DNA of 64,000 nt from Bin87 sp965116785 (GCA_965116785.1 OZ220731.1:4216001-4280000), one strand, 5' to 3'. Counted from the first letter of the stretch, positions 24,527 to 35,300 are shown. Translations and numbers: made by a program. Notes: generated from the sequence alone by a model not told the origin.

Positions 24527-26914
24527 ATGGACCAGCCAGACAGGCGGGACGAGGAGGTATCGTCCCTGAGGGAGCGTCTCGCAAGGCTGGGCGGGGCCAG
24601 CCTCCGCATCAACGAGAGCCTGGAGTTCGACGCGGTGCTGCAGGACGTCCTGGACTCGGCCCGCGACCTGACCCGGGCCCGCTACGGGGCGATCATCCTC
24701 CTGGACGAAGAAGGACGGGCGGAGGACGTCCTTGCCTCCGGTCTGACGCCCGAAGAGGCGGATCGGCTGTGGAATGTGCCAGACGGGGCGTGGTTCTTCG
24801 AGCGCTTGGGCAGGATTCCCGGACCGCTCAGGCTGTCCGACCTACCGGGCTACCTCTCATCGCAGGGGCTCGCAGATCCGGGCCTGCCGGTGCCCGCCGG
24901 CCCCTTCCTTGCGGCGCCCGTCCGTCACCTGGGCCGGAGCGTGGGCACCGTCTACCTGGCAAGGGAGGAGTCCGGCCCGGAGTTCGTGGGGGATGACGAG
25001 GAGACGCTGGTGATGTTCGCCTCCCAGGCGGCGATGGTCATCGCCAACGCCCGCAGATACCGGGAGGAGCGTCGGGCCAGGACCGATCTGGAGACGCTGG
25101 TGGACACCTCGCCGGTGGGGGTCGTGGTCTTCGACGCCAGGAACGGGGCGCCGGTTTCCTTCAACCGCGAGGCGACGCGCATCGTCGACAGCCTGCGGGA
25201 CGAAGACCAATCGCCGGAGCAGCTCCTCCACGTGCTGACCTTCCGCCGCTCCGACGGGCGGGAGGTCTCCCTGGAGGAGTTCAGCCTTCCCGAAGCGTTG
25301 AGCGCGGGGGAGACGGTGCGGGCCGAGGAGCTCGTCCTGCGGGTGCCGGACGGCCGGAGCGTCATGGTTCTCCTCAACGCCACGCCCATCCGATCGGAGG
25401 CGGGCAGGATCACCTCCTACGTGGTGACCCTGCAGGACCTGGCGCCGCTACAGGAGCAGGAACGGCTGCGGGCCGAGTTCCTAGCCATGGTGAGCCACGA
25501 GCTGAGGACCCCGCTGGCCGCCGTCAAGGGTTCGGCCGACACGCTGCTGGAGGCGGACCTGGACCCCGCCGAGATGCGCCAGTTCCATCGGATCATCCGT
25601 GACCAGTCCGACAGTATGCGGGAGTTGATCGGCGACCTCCTGGACGTGGCCCGCATCGAGACGGGCACGCTGTCGGTAGAGCCCTCGCTGGCCAACGTGG
25701 CCGAGATGGTTGACCAGGCTGCGGAAAGGTTCCTGAACGGGAAGGGAAGGGAAGAGCTCCACACGGAATTCGCGCCCGAGCTGCCCCCGGTTGTGGCCGA
25801 CCGGCGGCGCATCGTCCAGGTGCTGGACAACCTGCTCGCCAACGCCGCGACCAACTCGCCGCAGGGTTCGTCGATAAAGGTGAGCGTGGTGCGGGACGGC
25901 GTCCACGTCGCGGTGTCCGTCGCCGACGAGGGCAGGGGCATCCCCGCCGAGCAGCTGCCGCATCTGTTCCGGAGGTTCTCGCGGCCCGAGGGCGCGGACC
26001 GGAGGAGCGGCGGCGCCGGCTCCGGTCTGGGACTGGCCATCTGCCGGGGCATCGTCGAGGCTCACGGGGGACGCATCTGGGCCGAGAGCGAAGGACCAGG
26101 CCTGGGGGCGCGGTTCACCTTCACCATCCCGGTGGGTGACGGGGAAGGCATGGGCCGCGGGCACACGCCAGCGGTTGCCGCCCGAGGCTCCCGCAGTCCG
26201 GTGCGGGGCAAGGTGCGGGTCCTTGCTGTGGACGACGATCCCCAGGCGCTCCGGTACGTTCGCGACGCCCTGGACCGGGCCGGGTATGCCGCCATAGTAA
26301 CCGGGAACCCCGAGGACGTGCCCCGCCTGATGGAGGAGGAGAGTCCCCACCTGGTCCTGCTCGACCTGATGCTGCACGGGAACGACGGGTTCGAGGTAAT
26401 GAAGGACATCCTCAAGAGCGAGGACGTACCGGTGATCTTCCTGTCGATGTACGGGCAGGACGACGTTGTCGCCAGGGCCCTGGACATGGGAGCGTCGGAC
26501 TACGTGGTGAAACCCTTCTCCCCCACGGAGCTTGCCGCGAGGATCCGGGCCGCCCTGCGCCGGCGCGTCGCACCCTACGAGGCCGAGCCGTCCGAACCCT
26601 ACGATACGGACGGGCTGAACATCGACTACGCCCGACGCCGGGTGACGCTGGCGGGGCGTCCGGTGGAGCTGACGGCCACGGAGTACGCGTTGCTCTACGA
26701 ACTCTCGGTCCATGCCGGGCGGGTGTTGACCCACGACATGCTGCTGCAGCGGGTCTGGGGACCGGAGAGGGCCGGAGAGCCCTGGCAGGTGCGCGAGGTG
26801 GTGAAGAGGCTCCGCCGCAAGCTGGGCGACGACGCGCAGAACCCCACCTACATCCTCACCGAGCCTCGCGTCGGCTACCGCATGGCCAAGGAGGAGACGG
26901 AGGAACCGGCATGA
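24527..26914 (+). CDS. Hybrid GAF-PAS histidine kinase fused to REC and winged-helix DNA-binding domain
   Basis: A 795-residue cytosolic protein with no membrane helices. The order is coil (1-25), GAF (about 30-180), PAS (about 190-305), HisKA with 'MVSHELRTPL' (His324), HATPase (N box 'DNLLANAA', 'DEGRGIP', 'GSGLGLAICRGIVEAHGG'), REC (from 563, phospho-acceptor Asp613 in 'LLDLML', Lys in 'YVVKPFSP') and an OmpR-type winged helix (697-790). Sensing, phosphotransfer and DNA binding therefore sit in one chain, so it could act on promoters without a separate partner. It diverges from the secreted-protein gene at 24295, an obvious candidate target. About half its residues match the second copy at 29820-32210. 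The ATG has AGGAG seven bases before it. The signal is unknown; GAF suggests a small soluble ligand or redox cue. Confidence 0.95.
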   Translation: MDQPDRRDEEVSSLRERLARLGGASLRINESLEFDAVLQDVLDSARDLTRARYGAIILLDEEGRAEDVLASGLTPEEADRLWNVPDGAWFFERLGRIPGPLRLSDLPGYLSSQGLADPGLPVPAGPFLAAPVRHLGRSVGTVYLAREESGPEFVGDDEETLVMFASQAAMVIANARRYREERRARTDLETLVDTSPVGVVVFDARNGAPVSFNREATRIVDSLRDEDQSPEQLLHVLTFRRSDGREVSLEEFSLPEALSAGETVRAEELVLRVPDGRSVMVLLNATPIRSEAGRITSYVVTLQDLAPLQEQERLRAEFLAMVSHELRTPLAAVKGSADTLLEADLDPAEMRQFHRIIRDQSDSMRELIGDLLDVARIETGTLSVEPSLANVAEMVDQAAERFLNGKGREELHTEFAPELPPVVADRRRIVQVLDNLLANAATNSPQGSSIKVSVVRDGVHVAVSVADEGRGIPAEQLPHLFRRFSRPEGADRRSGGAGSGLGLAICRGIVEAHGGRIWAESEGPGLGARFTFTIPVGDGEGMGRGHTPAVAARGSRSPVRGKVRVLAVDDDPQALRYVRDALDRAGYAAIVTGNPEDVPRLMEEESPHLVLLDLMLHGNDGFEVMKDILKSEDVPVIFLSMYGQDDVVARALDMGASDYVVKPFSPTELAARIRAALRRRVAPYEAEPSEPYDTDGLNIDYARRRVTLAGRPVELTATEYALLYELSVHAGRVLTHDMLLQRVWGPERAGEPWQVREVVKRLRRKLGDDAQNPTYILTEPRVGYRMAKEETEEPA

Positions 26915-27450
26915 AGAAGGCAGTGCACTGGCCCAAATCCACCGAAGGGATGGGGCGAAGCCAGTCAAACTCTGCTCCACCCACGACGCTTGGCCCGTCC
27001 GCCAAGGCATCCATAGCCCTGACTGTCCCGCGTTCAGGCTGGAACCAGCATATCTCCTGCTGCCATCCGCCCGGCTGATGTCCCCCTCCGCAACCACCTT
27101 CGGCCGTCAGCGCCCGCGGTCCGTGGCGCTCACTACCCACACCCGACCAGACCTTCGACGATCAAGATCCGTCAACACCACGTCCATCTGGCCGTTTCAT
27201 TCTCCATCGGGCCGCAACATCTGGATCAGGACTCTATCTTCCCCTTTCCCCACTGCCCATCGCCTTCCGACTAGCCTCACCAAATCTCTTCGGTGGATTC
27301 GGGCTTACGCCGCTTGAATTGCGTCAAGCCTAGCCAGGCAATTCCCCAGGTTGGCAAGCGAGAACGTGGTGACGTCGCTCGTTTTTGGTATAAATACTTC
27401 TTGATTGATCATCATTTGTTACATCAGTTGCGTATTGTCTTACCTCATTG
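26915..27450. other. Intergenic, no gene seen
   Basis: The first half is C-rich with no convincing frame; a 55-codon frame beginning ATGA over the kinase stop is the only candidate and lacks support. The last 100 bases turn AT-rich just before the left end of the IS607-type element. Confidence 0.5.
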
Positions 27451-27453
27451 GGG

Positions 27454-27470
27454 TTGGCAACTGTTGCCAA
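27454..27470. promoter_or_regulatory. Palindrome at IS607 left end
   Basis: TTGGCAACTGTTGCCAA is a perfect 8-base inverted repeat around a single T. It may be the recombinase binding site. TTGGCA at its start, with TATTCT 18 bases on, could also be the tnpA promoter. In the tnpB-only copy (from 237) only the left arm and GTT survive. Confidence 0.5.
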
Positions 27471-27491
27471 TTTAGTCTATTCTAGTTAATT

Positions 27492-28082
27492 ATGGACGTT
27501 GTTAGTCGTCGCATCAGTCTCACCGCTTGGGGCCGCCTGTACGGTTTCGACAAGGCCACCACGGCACGAATGCACCATTCGGGAAAGTTGCCGCCCGAGC
27601 TTGAGATAGAGCAGTTGCCCAATGGCCGTTATTACGTGGTCGTACCGCCGGAAAATGATGGACGTTGCGTGGTCTACGCTCGGGTTTCATTGGCTGATCA
27701 GAAAGATGATCTGGACCGGCAGGTGGGCCGGGTCGTGGAATGGGCGACGCAGCAGGGCTGTCGGCCCGATGAGGTGGTGAAGGAGATCGGGCCCGGTCTG
27801 AATGGCAACCGTCGGCGTCTGCGGCGTCTGGTGGCGGATCACACCGTGGGGACAATCGTGGTGGAGCATCGGGAGCGGTTGAGCCGTTTCGGGTTTGAGT
27901 ACGTGGAGGCGGCGCTGTCGGGACGGGGAGCCCGCATTCTGGTGATGGAGGAGGGCGAGCTTGAGGATGATCTGGTCAGGGACGTGACGGAGGTGATGAC
28001 CTCGTTGTGTGCTCGGCTTTATGGGAGACGTTCAGCGCGCCGGCGTGCGGAGCGGGCGTTGGCGGCGGCGCAGGAGGGCTGA
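27492..28082 (+). CDS. tnpA: IS607-family serine recombinase (transposase A)
   Basis: A 196-residue protein of normal family length. Residues 1-55 form a MerR-like helix-turn-helix ('LTAWGRLYGFDKATTARMHH') and 57-196 the resolvase catalytic domain. The motif 'VYARVSLADQKDDLDRQ' holds the nucleophile Ser66 with the adjacent Arg64, and 'VVEHRERLSRFGFEYVEAAL' is the second family signature. IS607 enzymes cut and join through a phosphoserine link and need little target specificity. No Shine-Dalgarno is seen before the ATG, so translation may be weak or leaderless. Its stop overlaps the tnpB start in TGATG, which implies translational coupling. Confidence 0.93.
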   Translation: MDVVSRRISLTAWGRLYGFDKATTARMHHSGKLPPELEIEQLPNGRYYVVVPPENDGRCVVYARVSLADQKDDLDRQVGRVVEWATQQGCRPDEVVKEIGPGLNGNRRRLRRLVADHTVGTIVVEHRERLSRFGFEYVEAALSGRGARILVMEEGELEDDLVRDVTEVMTSLCARLYGRRSARRRAERALAAAQEG

Positions 28083-29638
28083 TGTCCGGTCCTGGTACCT
28101 ACCAAACCCGTTGTCGCGATTACGGCGGTGTGGAGCATGCTCCTGGTGATGCTGCGCTTGACGCCTATGGCGAGCTGTACGGCAAGGTGCAGCGTAAGTT
28201 GTTCGCCGGCGTGTCGGCCGGCCGTTCGGCGACGGCGCTGAAGAATTCCTATCTGAAGCGGTACCGGATACCGGCGCGGATGTTCAACGGGGTGCGGGTG
28301 TCGCTGGAGGGCAAGGTATCGTCGGTCGAAGAGCAGCAGAAGTTACGGGTAGATGGCCTGCGCCGGCAGATTGCGCGTGCCGAGCGGCAGGTTGCTGATG
28401 CGGCCGAGCGTGGGCGGTGGCAGCAGGTACACCACAAGAGGCGGCGCCTCGGTAACCTGCGTTCCAGGCTGCTGGCGCTGGAGGCGGACATAGAGTCGGA
28501 GCGGGTACGGCTGTGCTTCGGATCCAAGAAGCTCTGGCGCAAGCAACAGCATCTCGAGAAGAACGGCTACGCGAGCCACAGGGATTGGCTGAAGGACTGG
28601 CGTGATTCGCGCAGTGACGAGTTCTTCGTGCTGGGCAGCAGGGATGAGACCGGGGGTTGCCAGTTGTGCGTGGCCACGGTGGCTGACGACGGCACTCTGA
28701 CGCTCCGGCTGCGGCTGCCGGACTGCCTCGCGCCGCAGCATGGGAAGTACCTGACCATTCGTGGTGTCCATTTCAACCACGGCCACGAGCATATCTTGGC
28801 GGCTCTCGAAAGTAGTGCGGAGTATGCGCGGTACCGTCGTGAGAATGGCGAGAAGGCGGCTAGGGCCACTGAGCTGGGCCAAGCCATCAGTTACCGGTTC
28901 AAGCGGGACCGCAAGGGCTGGCGGGTGTTCGCCACCACGGACATGATGGAAGTGCTGGTGGTGACGGATCGGAACCGTGGAGCCATCGGTGTGGATCTGA
29001 ACGCCGATCACTTGGCAGTTTGTGAGACCGATGCCTCTGGGAACTACGTCCATGCGTTCAGCGTGCCGCTGGTGACCTACGGCAAGTCGCAACACCAGGC
29101 TGAGGCCATCATCGGCGACGCCGTGGCGAGCGTTGTGGACTACGCCCGAGAGGCGGGCAAGCCCATCGTCATGGAGAGGCTTGACTTCCGGCAGAAGAAG
29201 GCCGCATTGGAGGGAGAGTCTCGCCGATACAGCCGGATGCTGTCATCTTTCAGCTACGGCAAGATCAAGGCGTACTTCCTCTCCCGTGGTTATCGAGAGG
29301 GAGTGGAAGTACATCAGGTCAACCCGGCCTTCAGTTCTGTCATCGGCCGGGTCAAGTTCATGGAACGTTACGGGCTCAGCGTGCACCAGGCCGCGGCTCT
29401 GGTGCTGGCCCGACGTTTGCTCGGCTGTTCCGAGCGTATCCCACGTCGACGGGTTGCACCCATCGGCAATGGCGTTCACGTCGCCTTCTCCGTACCCGCG
29501 AGGAAGCGAGTGAAGCACGTGTGGACGTACTGGGGCGTGATCTCGGGGCAACTGAGACCGGCGCTTGCAGCGCAATACCGGCTGGGGAAGCGAAGACGCA
29601 GACCCAATCCGGTCCAGGCTACCCGTGCGGTGGCCTGA
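28082..29638 (+). CDS. tnpB: TnpB-related RNA-guided nuclease-like protein, second copy
   Basis: The start ATG at 28082 overlaps the tnpA stop (TGATG) and gives a 518-residue protein beginning 'MSGPGTYQTRCRDYGG'. An in-frame codon at 28007 would lie deep inside tnpA and is not used here. RuvC-I 'GVDLNADHLAV' and RuvC-II 'IVMERLDF' are intact. Motif III is again 'GLSVHQAAALVLARR', so the lack of the usual Asp is a lineage feature and not a recent mutation of one copy. The differences from copy 1 are spread along the gene with long conserved runs, which suggests both copies were kept under selection for some time. Confidence 0.9.
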   Translation: MSGPGTYQTRCRDYGGVEHAPGDAALDAYGELYGKVQRKLFAGVSAGRSATALKNSYLKRYRIPARMFNGVRVSLEGKVSSVEEQQKLRVDGLRRQIARAERQVADAAERGRWQQVHHKRRRLGNLRSRLLALEADIESERVRLCFGSKKLWRKQQHLEKNGYASHRDWLKDWRDSRSDEFFVLGSRDETGGCQLCVATVADDGTLTLRLRLPDCLAPQHGKYLTIRGVHFNHGHEHILAALESSAEYARYRRENGEKAARATELGQAISYRFKRDRKGWRVFATTDMMEVLVVTDRNRGAIGVDLNADHLAVCETDASGNYVHAFSVPLVTYGKSQHQAEAIIGDAVASVVDYAREAGKPIVMERLDFRQKKAALEGESRRYSRMLSSFSYGKIKAYFLSRGYREGVEVHQVNPAFSSVIGRVKFMERYGLSVHQAAALVLARRLLGCSERIPRRRVAPIGNGVHVAFSVPARKRVKHVWTYWGVISGQLRPALAAQYRLGKRRRRPNPVQATRAVA

Positions 29639-29779
29639 GCGGGGATCAGTTCGGTGTTCCCTGGTGAGATTCCAGGGCGGAGCCGCCTTGCACTGTTGGG
29701 GCGGCGGCGCGACTTAGACCGCGTCTTCAGGAATAGCTGACGATAGTCATGTAACTAAAATCAACCATTTTTACAACGG
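29639..29779 (+). ncRNA. Candidate omegaRNA scaffold in IS607 right end, copy 2
   Basis: Counterpart of 1973-2112, keeping the CCCTGG/CCAGGG and GCCGCC/GGCGGC stems while loop bases vary (TTGCACTGTTGG against TTGAACAGTTGG). The guide would start at 29780 with TTTTGCGCGATCAG, just upstream of the second kinase gene. Confidence 0.6.
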
Positions 29780-29819
29780 TTTTGCGCGATCAGTTCCAAC
29801 GTAGTTGGCGGTAGAGAGC

Positions 29820-32210
29820 ATGTCGGAGACCATTGGAGATGCGGGAGCGGCTGCCCAGGTTGCCCGGTTGTCGCGGCTCAGCGAGGCCAGTCTGCGCATT
29901 AGCGAGAGCTTGGACCTGGACACCGTGCTCCAGGTGGTGTTGGACGCGGCTCGGACGCTGACGGGAGCGCGGTACGGAGTCATCACGCTGGTGGACGATG
30001 CCGGGGTTGTGGAAGACTTCCTGACCTCGGGCTTGGATGCTGAGGAGGCCAGACAGTTGGGTGAAATGCCCGACGCGATGCAGTTCTACGAGTACCTGGG
30101 CGGGATCACTGGGCCGCTGCGCGTAGGGGACCTGTCGGGCCGCCTCCGCGAGTTGGGCCTGCCCGAGATGCGTTCCCCGGTGCAAGTGGCGGCCTTTTTG
30201 GCGGCCCCGGTGCGCCACGGAAGCCGCAGCGTGGGATTCATCTACCTGGCTAGGGAGGAGGGCGGTGCCGACTTCGGCCGAGAGGACGAGGAGACGCTGG
30301 TGACGTTCGCCGCTCAGGCGGCGCTGGTCATAGCCAACGCTCGCCGCCACCGGGAGGAACTGCGGGCCCGAGCGGACCTGGAAACCCTGTTGGACACCTC
30401 ACCGGTGGGCGTGGTGGTGTTCGACGCGCAGCAAGGGGTTGTGAAGTCGATTAACCGTGAGGCCCGACGCATCGTGGGCGTCCTGCTGGACGCCGAAGGG
30501 TCCGTCGGGCAGGTGCTGAGCACCCTCACCTTCCGGCGAGCCGACGGACAGGTAGTGTCCTTGGAAGAGTTCACGCTGACCCAGGCGCTGAGCACGGGAG
30601 AGACGGTGCGGGCGGAGGAGATCACCATCCGGTTGCCGGACGGGAGGAGCGTTACCACCTTGGTGAACGCCACGCCCATCCGCTCGACAGAGGGCGGCAT
30701 CGACTCCTACGTGGTGACCATACAAGACCTGACGTCCCTGGAGGAGACGGAGCGGCTGCGGGCGGAGTTCCTGGGGATGGTAAGCCACGAACTCCGGACG
30801 CCGCTCACCTCCATCCTGGGAGCGGCCACCACCCTGCTGGACAATGGGGCGGTGCTGGACCCGGCGGAAATGAGACAGTTCTTCCGCATCATCTTGGACC
30901 AGGCCGACCATATGCGGGGGCTGATCAGCGACCTGCTGGACGTGGCCCGCATCGAGACCGGGACGTTGTCGGTCTCTCCGGAGCCCACTGATCTGGCGAC
31001 ATTGGTGGACCAGGCCCGCGACATCTTCCTGAAGGCCCTGGGTCGGGACCGGCTTGACCTCGACCTTGCGCCGGACCTGCCGCAGGTGATGGCAGACCGC
31101 CGGCGCATCGTGCAGGTGCTGGGAAACCTGCTGACCAACGCTGCATGGTATTCCCCCGAGACCTTCCCCATCGGGGTGAGCGCGGAGAGGCGGGGCCTCC
31201 ACGTGGAGGTGTCAGTGTGGGACAGCGGGCGGGGCATAACCGCCGAGCAGTTGCCGCACTTGTTCCGGAAGTACGCCCCCGGCGAAGGCGGACGCCGGGG
31301 ACAGGACCCGGCAGGGTCGGGCTTGGGCCTGGCGATTTGCAAGGGGATCGTTGAGGCCCACGGAGGTCGCATCATGGCCGAGAGCGGGGGTCCGAACCTG
31401 GGCGCACAGTTCACATTTACCCTTCCGACGGTGGAAGATGCCACATCCGGCGCTGTCGCAGCCCCATCCCGTTCCAGTCGGTCGGGACGAGGGCGGACCC
31501 GGGTGCTGGCGGTGGACGACGACCCCTTGGCGTTGCGTTACATTCGGGACGCTCTGTCCCGGGCGGGTTACCATCCGGTGGTGACCGCCGACCCGGAGAA
31601 TGTGCCCAGCTTGGTAGCGGTGGAGCGGCCACACTTGGTGCTACTGGACCTCATGCTGCCGGGCGGCGGCGGCCTCGAGTTGATGCAGTCCATCCAGGCC
31701 ACCACCGACGTGCCGGTGATCTTCGTGTCCGCCTATGGCCAGGAGGAGAACGTCATCCGGGCCCTGGATATGGGGGCGGTCGACTACGTGGTCAAGCCCT
31801 TCTCCGCTTCGGAGCTGGCGGCGCGTATCAGAGCGGCCCTGCGCCAGCGGGCCGGCCTGGGACGGGCCGCGCAGCCCCCGCCTTACGTCCTGGGGGACCT
31901 GAGCGTCAACTACGCCGAACGGGAGGTAACGCTGTCCGGACATCCGGTGGAGCTGACCGCCACCGAGTACGCGGTGCTCTCCGAGTTGTCGTCCCATGAC
32001 GGCATGGTGTTGACCCACGACCAGTTGCTGCTGCGCGTGTGGGGCGTCGCTCACTCCGGCGACGCAGGACTGGTGCGGACCATCGTGAGGAGGCTGCGCC
32101 AGAAGCTGGGCGACGAAGCCGGCAACCCGCACTACATCCTGACCGAGCCAAGGGTCGGTTACCGCATGAGACGTGGCGAGGCGCCGGCACAGGAGGAGCA
32201 GGTACCGTAA
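29820..32210 (+). CDS. Second GAF-PAS-HisKA-HATPase-REC-winged-helix hybrid regulator
   Basis: From the ATG at 29820 it is 796 residues long; an in-frame TTG at 29805 is less likely. The domain order is the same as in the 24527-26914 protein. Phospho-His323 lies in 'MVSHELRTPL', the N box is 'GNLLTNAA', the nucleotide-binding glycines are in 'DSGRGI' and 'GSGLGLAICKGIVEAHGG', the acceptor is Asp610 in 'LLDLMLPGGGG', and the winged helix starts near 700 ('PVELTATEYAVL'). The N-terminus aligns with the first paralogue, so the coding part was not damaged by the IS607 insertion 41 bases upstream, but its native promoter was probably separated from it. It converges on the first array gene (stop at 32347). 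It is a plausible regulator of the array by position only. Confidence 0.93.
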   Translation: MSETIGDAGAAAQVARLSRLSEASLRISESLDLDTVLQVVLDAARTLTGARYGVITLVDDAGVVEDFLTSGLDAEEARQLGEMPDAMQFYEYLGGITGPLRVGDLSGRLRELGLPEMRSPVQVAAFLAAPVRHGSRSVGFIYLAREEGGADFGREDEETLVTFAAQAALVIANARRHREELRARADLETLLDTSPVGVVVFDAQQGVVKSINREARRIVGVLLDAEGSVGQVLSTLTFRRADGQVVSLEEFTLTQALSTGETVRAEEITIRLPDGRSVTTLVNATPIRSTEGGIDSYVVTIQDLTSLEETERLRAEFLGMVSHELRTPLTSILGAATTLLDNGAVLDPAEMRQFFRIILDQADHMRGLISDLLDVARIETGTLSVSPEPTDLATLVDQARDIFLKALGRDRLDLDLAPDLPQVMADRRRIVQVLGNLLTNAAWYSPETFPIGVSAERRGLHVEVSVWDSGRGITAEQLPHLFRKYAPGEGGRRGQDPAGSGLGLAICKGIVEAHGGRIMAESGGPNLGAQFTFTLPTVEDATSGAVAAPSRSSRSGRGRTRVLAVDDDPLALRYIRDALSRAGYHPVVTADPENVPSLVAVERPHLVLLDLMLPGGGGLELMQSIQATTDVPVIFVSAYGQEENVIRALDMGAVDYVVKPFSASELAARIRAALRQRAGLGRAAQPPPYVLGDLSVNYAEREVTLSGHPVELTATEYAVLSELSSHDGMVLTHDQLLLRVWGVAHSGDAGLVRTIVRRLRQKLGDEAGNPHYILTEPRVGYRMRRGEAPAQEEQVP

Positions 32211-32346
32211 CGGCGCTCTATTGGACGCCGCGCCGATAGCCGACGTGGCCCAGCGGTTGCTGACGTCGCCTCGGTGGTGAAACCTGTCCAACCGCAATCG
32301 TTGAGGATTTCGTGACCGGTCATGGCGACCTGGATGTCTTTCGGCT

Positions 32347-35300
32347 TCAGGACTCCCGGGTGACGGTGACCGTGTAGTCGTAGGTGTCCGTCCCGTTGGG
32401 CGCGGTCACCGTGATGGTGATCACGTTCTCCCCTTCGGCCAGGCTCACCTTGCCATCGGCGTCGGCGTCGGATTCGTTGTCATCCTTGTCCACGGCGCTG
32501 ATGGCCACGGCCGCCGAGCCGCCGGTGTGGGCCTGTTCGTAGGTGACGGTGGTCTCGGCGACGCTGTTGGCCACGGTTGCGGTGTACTTGGGCCGGCCGT
32601 GGATGAAGTGGCCGAAGTCCACACCGCTCATCTCCAGCGAGAACAGCTTGGCGTTGGGCGGCAAGGCGTAGGCGTAGATGCCCGTACTAGTTTCTTCGCA
32701 ATCGAAACAACGTTCTTCCCAAACCAGAACCCACATGGTGCGACCGTCGGACCACATCCCACGAGGATGGGTTAGTCCATCCTCACCCACTGGGATGTCC
32801 ATCGAAGGCATGCGGCTGCCGTCGGAGAGCGAGTGGGCTTCAAACTGGGAGGTGGCATCGTGCATACTTGAAAGGACCCAGAGGATGGTGCCGTCTGACC
32901 AGATGGCGAAGGACATGGGGCACTCATACGACTGGTCGTACTTGCCGGTTGTGGCAATATCAATATCCGCCGACGCCTTCCTTGCCTTGGTCTCGAAGTC
33001 GTACGCCTTCAGCCCTCCTGCGGCCATCTTGTGAGCGGTGGAGTCACATGCACTGTGGTCGCCAAAGTGGCTGGTGTACGCCGCCCATATCGTCTCGCCA
33101 TCGGACCATAAGTCACGGGGTCCCGGCCGCTTGTTGGCAACTGCCTTGGCGTCATCCCGACTGATGAAAGACTGCCCGGGGATATAGACGCCGTGACCGT
33201 GCGACTGCGCGTCAATCGCTTCGATCAAGGTGTTGCCGACTCTGATTGAGGAATTGCGGCTCTCCGAAATCCATATCGTGTCGCCGTCGGACCACAGCCC
33301 GGCATGGAAATAGTGGTCGTCGGCCCAGTTTCGATACTCAAGACTCCTGTTGTACTCTCCGGTCTCCATATCGAAGGCTAATATTCCCTTCCCTCCGAAA
33401 TTTCTGGCCACTTGCAGCACCCACATGGTTTCGCCATCGGACCAGATGTCGTATAGCGACTGCCGAATCGACCCAAGGTCGGCAGGCACATCCTTTTCCG
33501 GAACAGGCGTTATAGCTCCAATGCGCACGGTGTAGGTCTGCGCCGAGCCGTCCTGGGCGGTTACCGCGATCTCGACGGTAACCGCGCCGCCCATGGTCTT
33601 CACCTGGTGTCCCATGGTGTCGCCGTCGCCGTCGTCGGGACTGATGTCAAACTCCGCGTTGGTGTTGTTCTTCGTGGCTGTTACCTCGGTGGTCAGCCCG
33701 TCCGCGAATTGTGTCGCGGTCATCGTAGAGCGGTACAGCGTGGTGTCGCTGTCGAAGCTCGGGCTCAGTGCAATCCCGCTCAGGGTCAGCGCGGACAGCG
33801 TCGCGTCGGACGACAGCGGCTTGGTGGTGTTCTCAAGCTGCGTCAGCGTCAGGGTATAGACTTTCGTGTCGCTGCCATGGGTAACCGTCACCGTGATGGT
33901 GGTCTCGCCATTCGTGACCAGGGTGACCTGGTGGCCGTTGGAGGAGTTGGAGTCGGCGTCAGCCGGTGTGATTGCCACCGTGGCGCCATCCCGCACCGTC
34001 TCGGCGGACACCGTCACACTGGTGACGTTCCCGGCCGCGTTGCGCGCGTATCCGGCAACGTTGGGCGAGAACGCATCCAGGTTCACGTCGCTGACTTCGA
34101 GGCTCGCCAGCCGGGCGTCGTCGGGCAGGTCGTAGATGAACACCTTGTCGCTGTGCTTGTCTGCCACCCACAGCTTGCTGCCGTCAGACCAGATGCCCTG
34201 CGGGCGGCCGTTCTCGCTGGACAGCGTATTGAGGTCCAGATCAGGGTTCCGGCTCCAGTCGGACAACGTATAGGCGTACACCTTCTCGTCGTGGGAGTCT
34301 CCCACCCACAGCGTCGTTCCATCCGACCACAACCCCACCGGGTTGCGGTTGCCGTCCGTCGTCCGCAGCGTCTTCACGTGGGCCTGGTCGGAGAGCCGGT
34401 GCACGTAAATGCGCCCCCTTCTGTAGTCGGCGATGTACATGTCCGTCCCGTCCGACCACAGACCCACCGGCGTCGCGGCCTCACTCGGCAGCGCGTCGAT
34501 GTCCGAACCGGTCTTGCGGTCTCCCGCGGCGAATTGGGCGGGATCGTTAGTGTCCGCCGTGCGGTGGTAGGCCAGCACGTCGTCGATCAGCCCCGCCGAC
34601 GCCCAGATGGTGTCGGCGGTCATCCAGATACCCGTGGCTCCGTCCCGTTGGTCGTTGGGTTTGTCGGGATCGGGCATATCCGGCACCGCCAGCGCGATGT
34701 CCTTGCCGCTGTCCCGGGCTCCCGTGGCCAGGGTGTAGGCGTACAGCTTCTCGTCCGCGTCCATCGAGGCGCCCCGGGCCGACACCCACAGCGTCGTCCC
34801 GTCGGACCACAGGCCCTGGGGCAGCAGGTACTGCGTGGTGGTGGTTGGGTTTACCGTGATCGTATCGCCGCCCGCGCTCCCGGCCACCAACCCACCCGCC
34901 GGCGTGCCTGTGTCGGAAGCATCCGCGAACCGGATGTAAGGCACCCCGTCGGCGGTGGTGCCATGCTGGAACCCCGGGTCCGACGGGGACGGAGCCGGCG
35001 CCGCAACCGTGAAGGACACTTCCAGCGTCCCCAACTCGTCGCCGGCCAGGTTCCCGTCCGCGTAGGCCGTGGCCGTCAGGGTGTAGCTGCCCGCCGGCAG
35101 GGACCCGCCGTCCAGCGCGTCCACGCCGCCGTCGCCGTACAGCGAGTAGGGCGCCACGTTCTCCGTCCGCGAGACCGTCTTGGCCCCGCTCAGTGCCAGT
35201 CGGACGCTGCCGATGTTGGCGTTTGCATCCACGTCCGCGCGGATGCCGTAGCTGCCGCCGTCGGGGTCGGCAACCTCCACGCTGGAACCGGCGGTGAGCG

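Larger units (their letters stand above)
27451..29779 (+). mobile_element. Complete IS607-type element (tnpA + tnpB)
   Basis: Runs from GGGTTGGCAACTGTT to ATTTTTACAACGG, ends shared with 234-2112. It contains a serine recombinase gene, an overlapping tnpB and a conserved structured right end, which is the classic IS607 order. There are no inverted repeats or target duplication, as expected for the family. It lies between two paralogous hybrid kinase genes, and its right end is 41 bases upstream of the ATG of the second one, so it may have displaced or supplied that gene's promoter. Confidence 0.9.

Noticed and set aside
26911..27078. 55-codon frame starting ATGA over the stop of the first hybrid kinase
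   Set aside because: The overlap is attractive, but there is no conserved motif, the Pro/Ser content looks random, and no equivalent follows the second kinase.
28007..28081. Earlier in-frame start for the second tnpB
   Set aside because: It lies inside tnpA with no site; the TGATG overlap at 28080-28084 is the usual arrangement.
32660..33520. Diversity-generating retroelement as the cause of the variable propeller loops
   Set aside because: No reverse transcriptase, no template repeat and no adenine-biased substitution pattern could be seen in the window.
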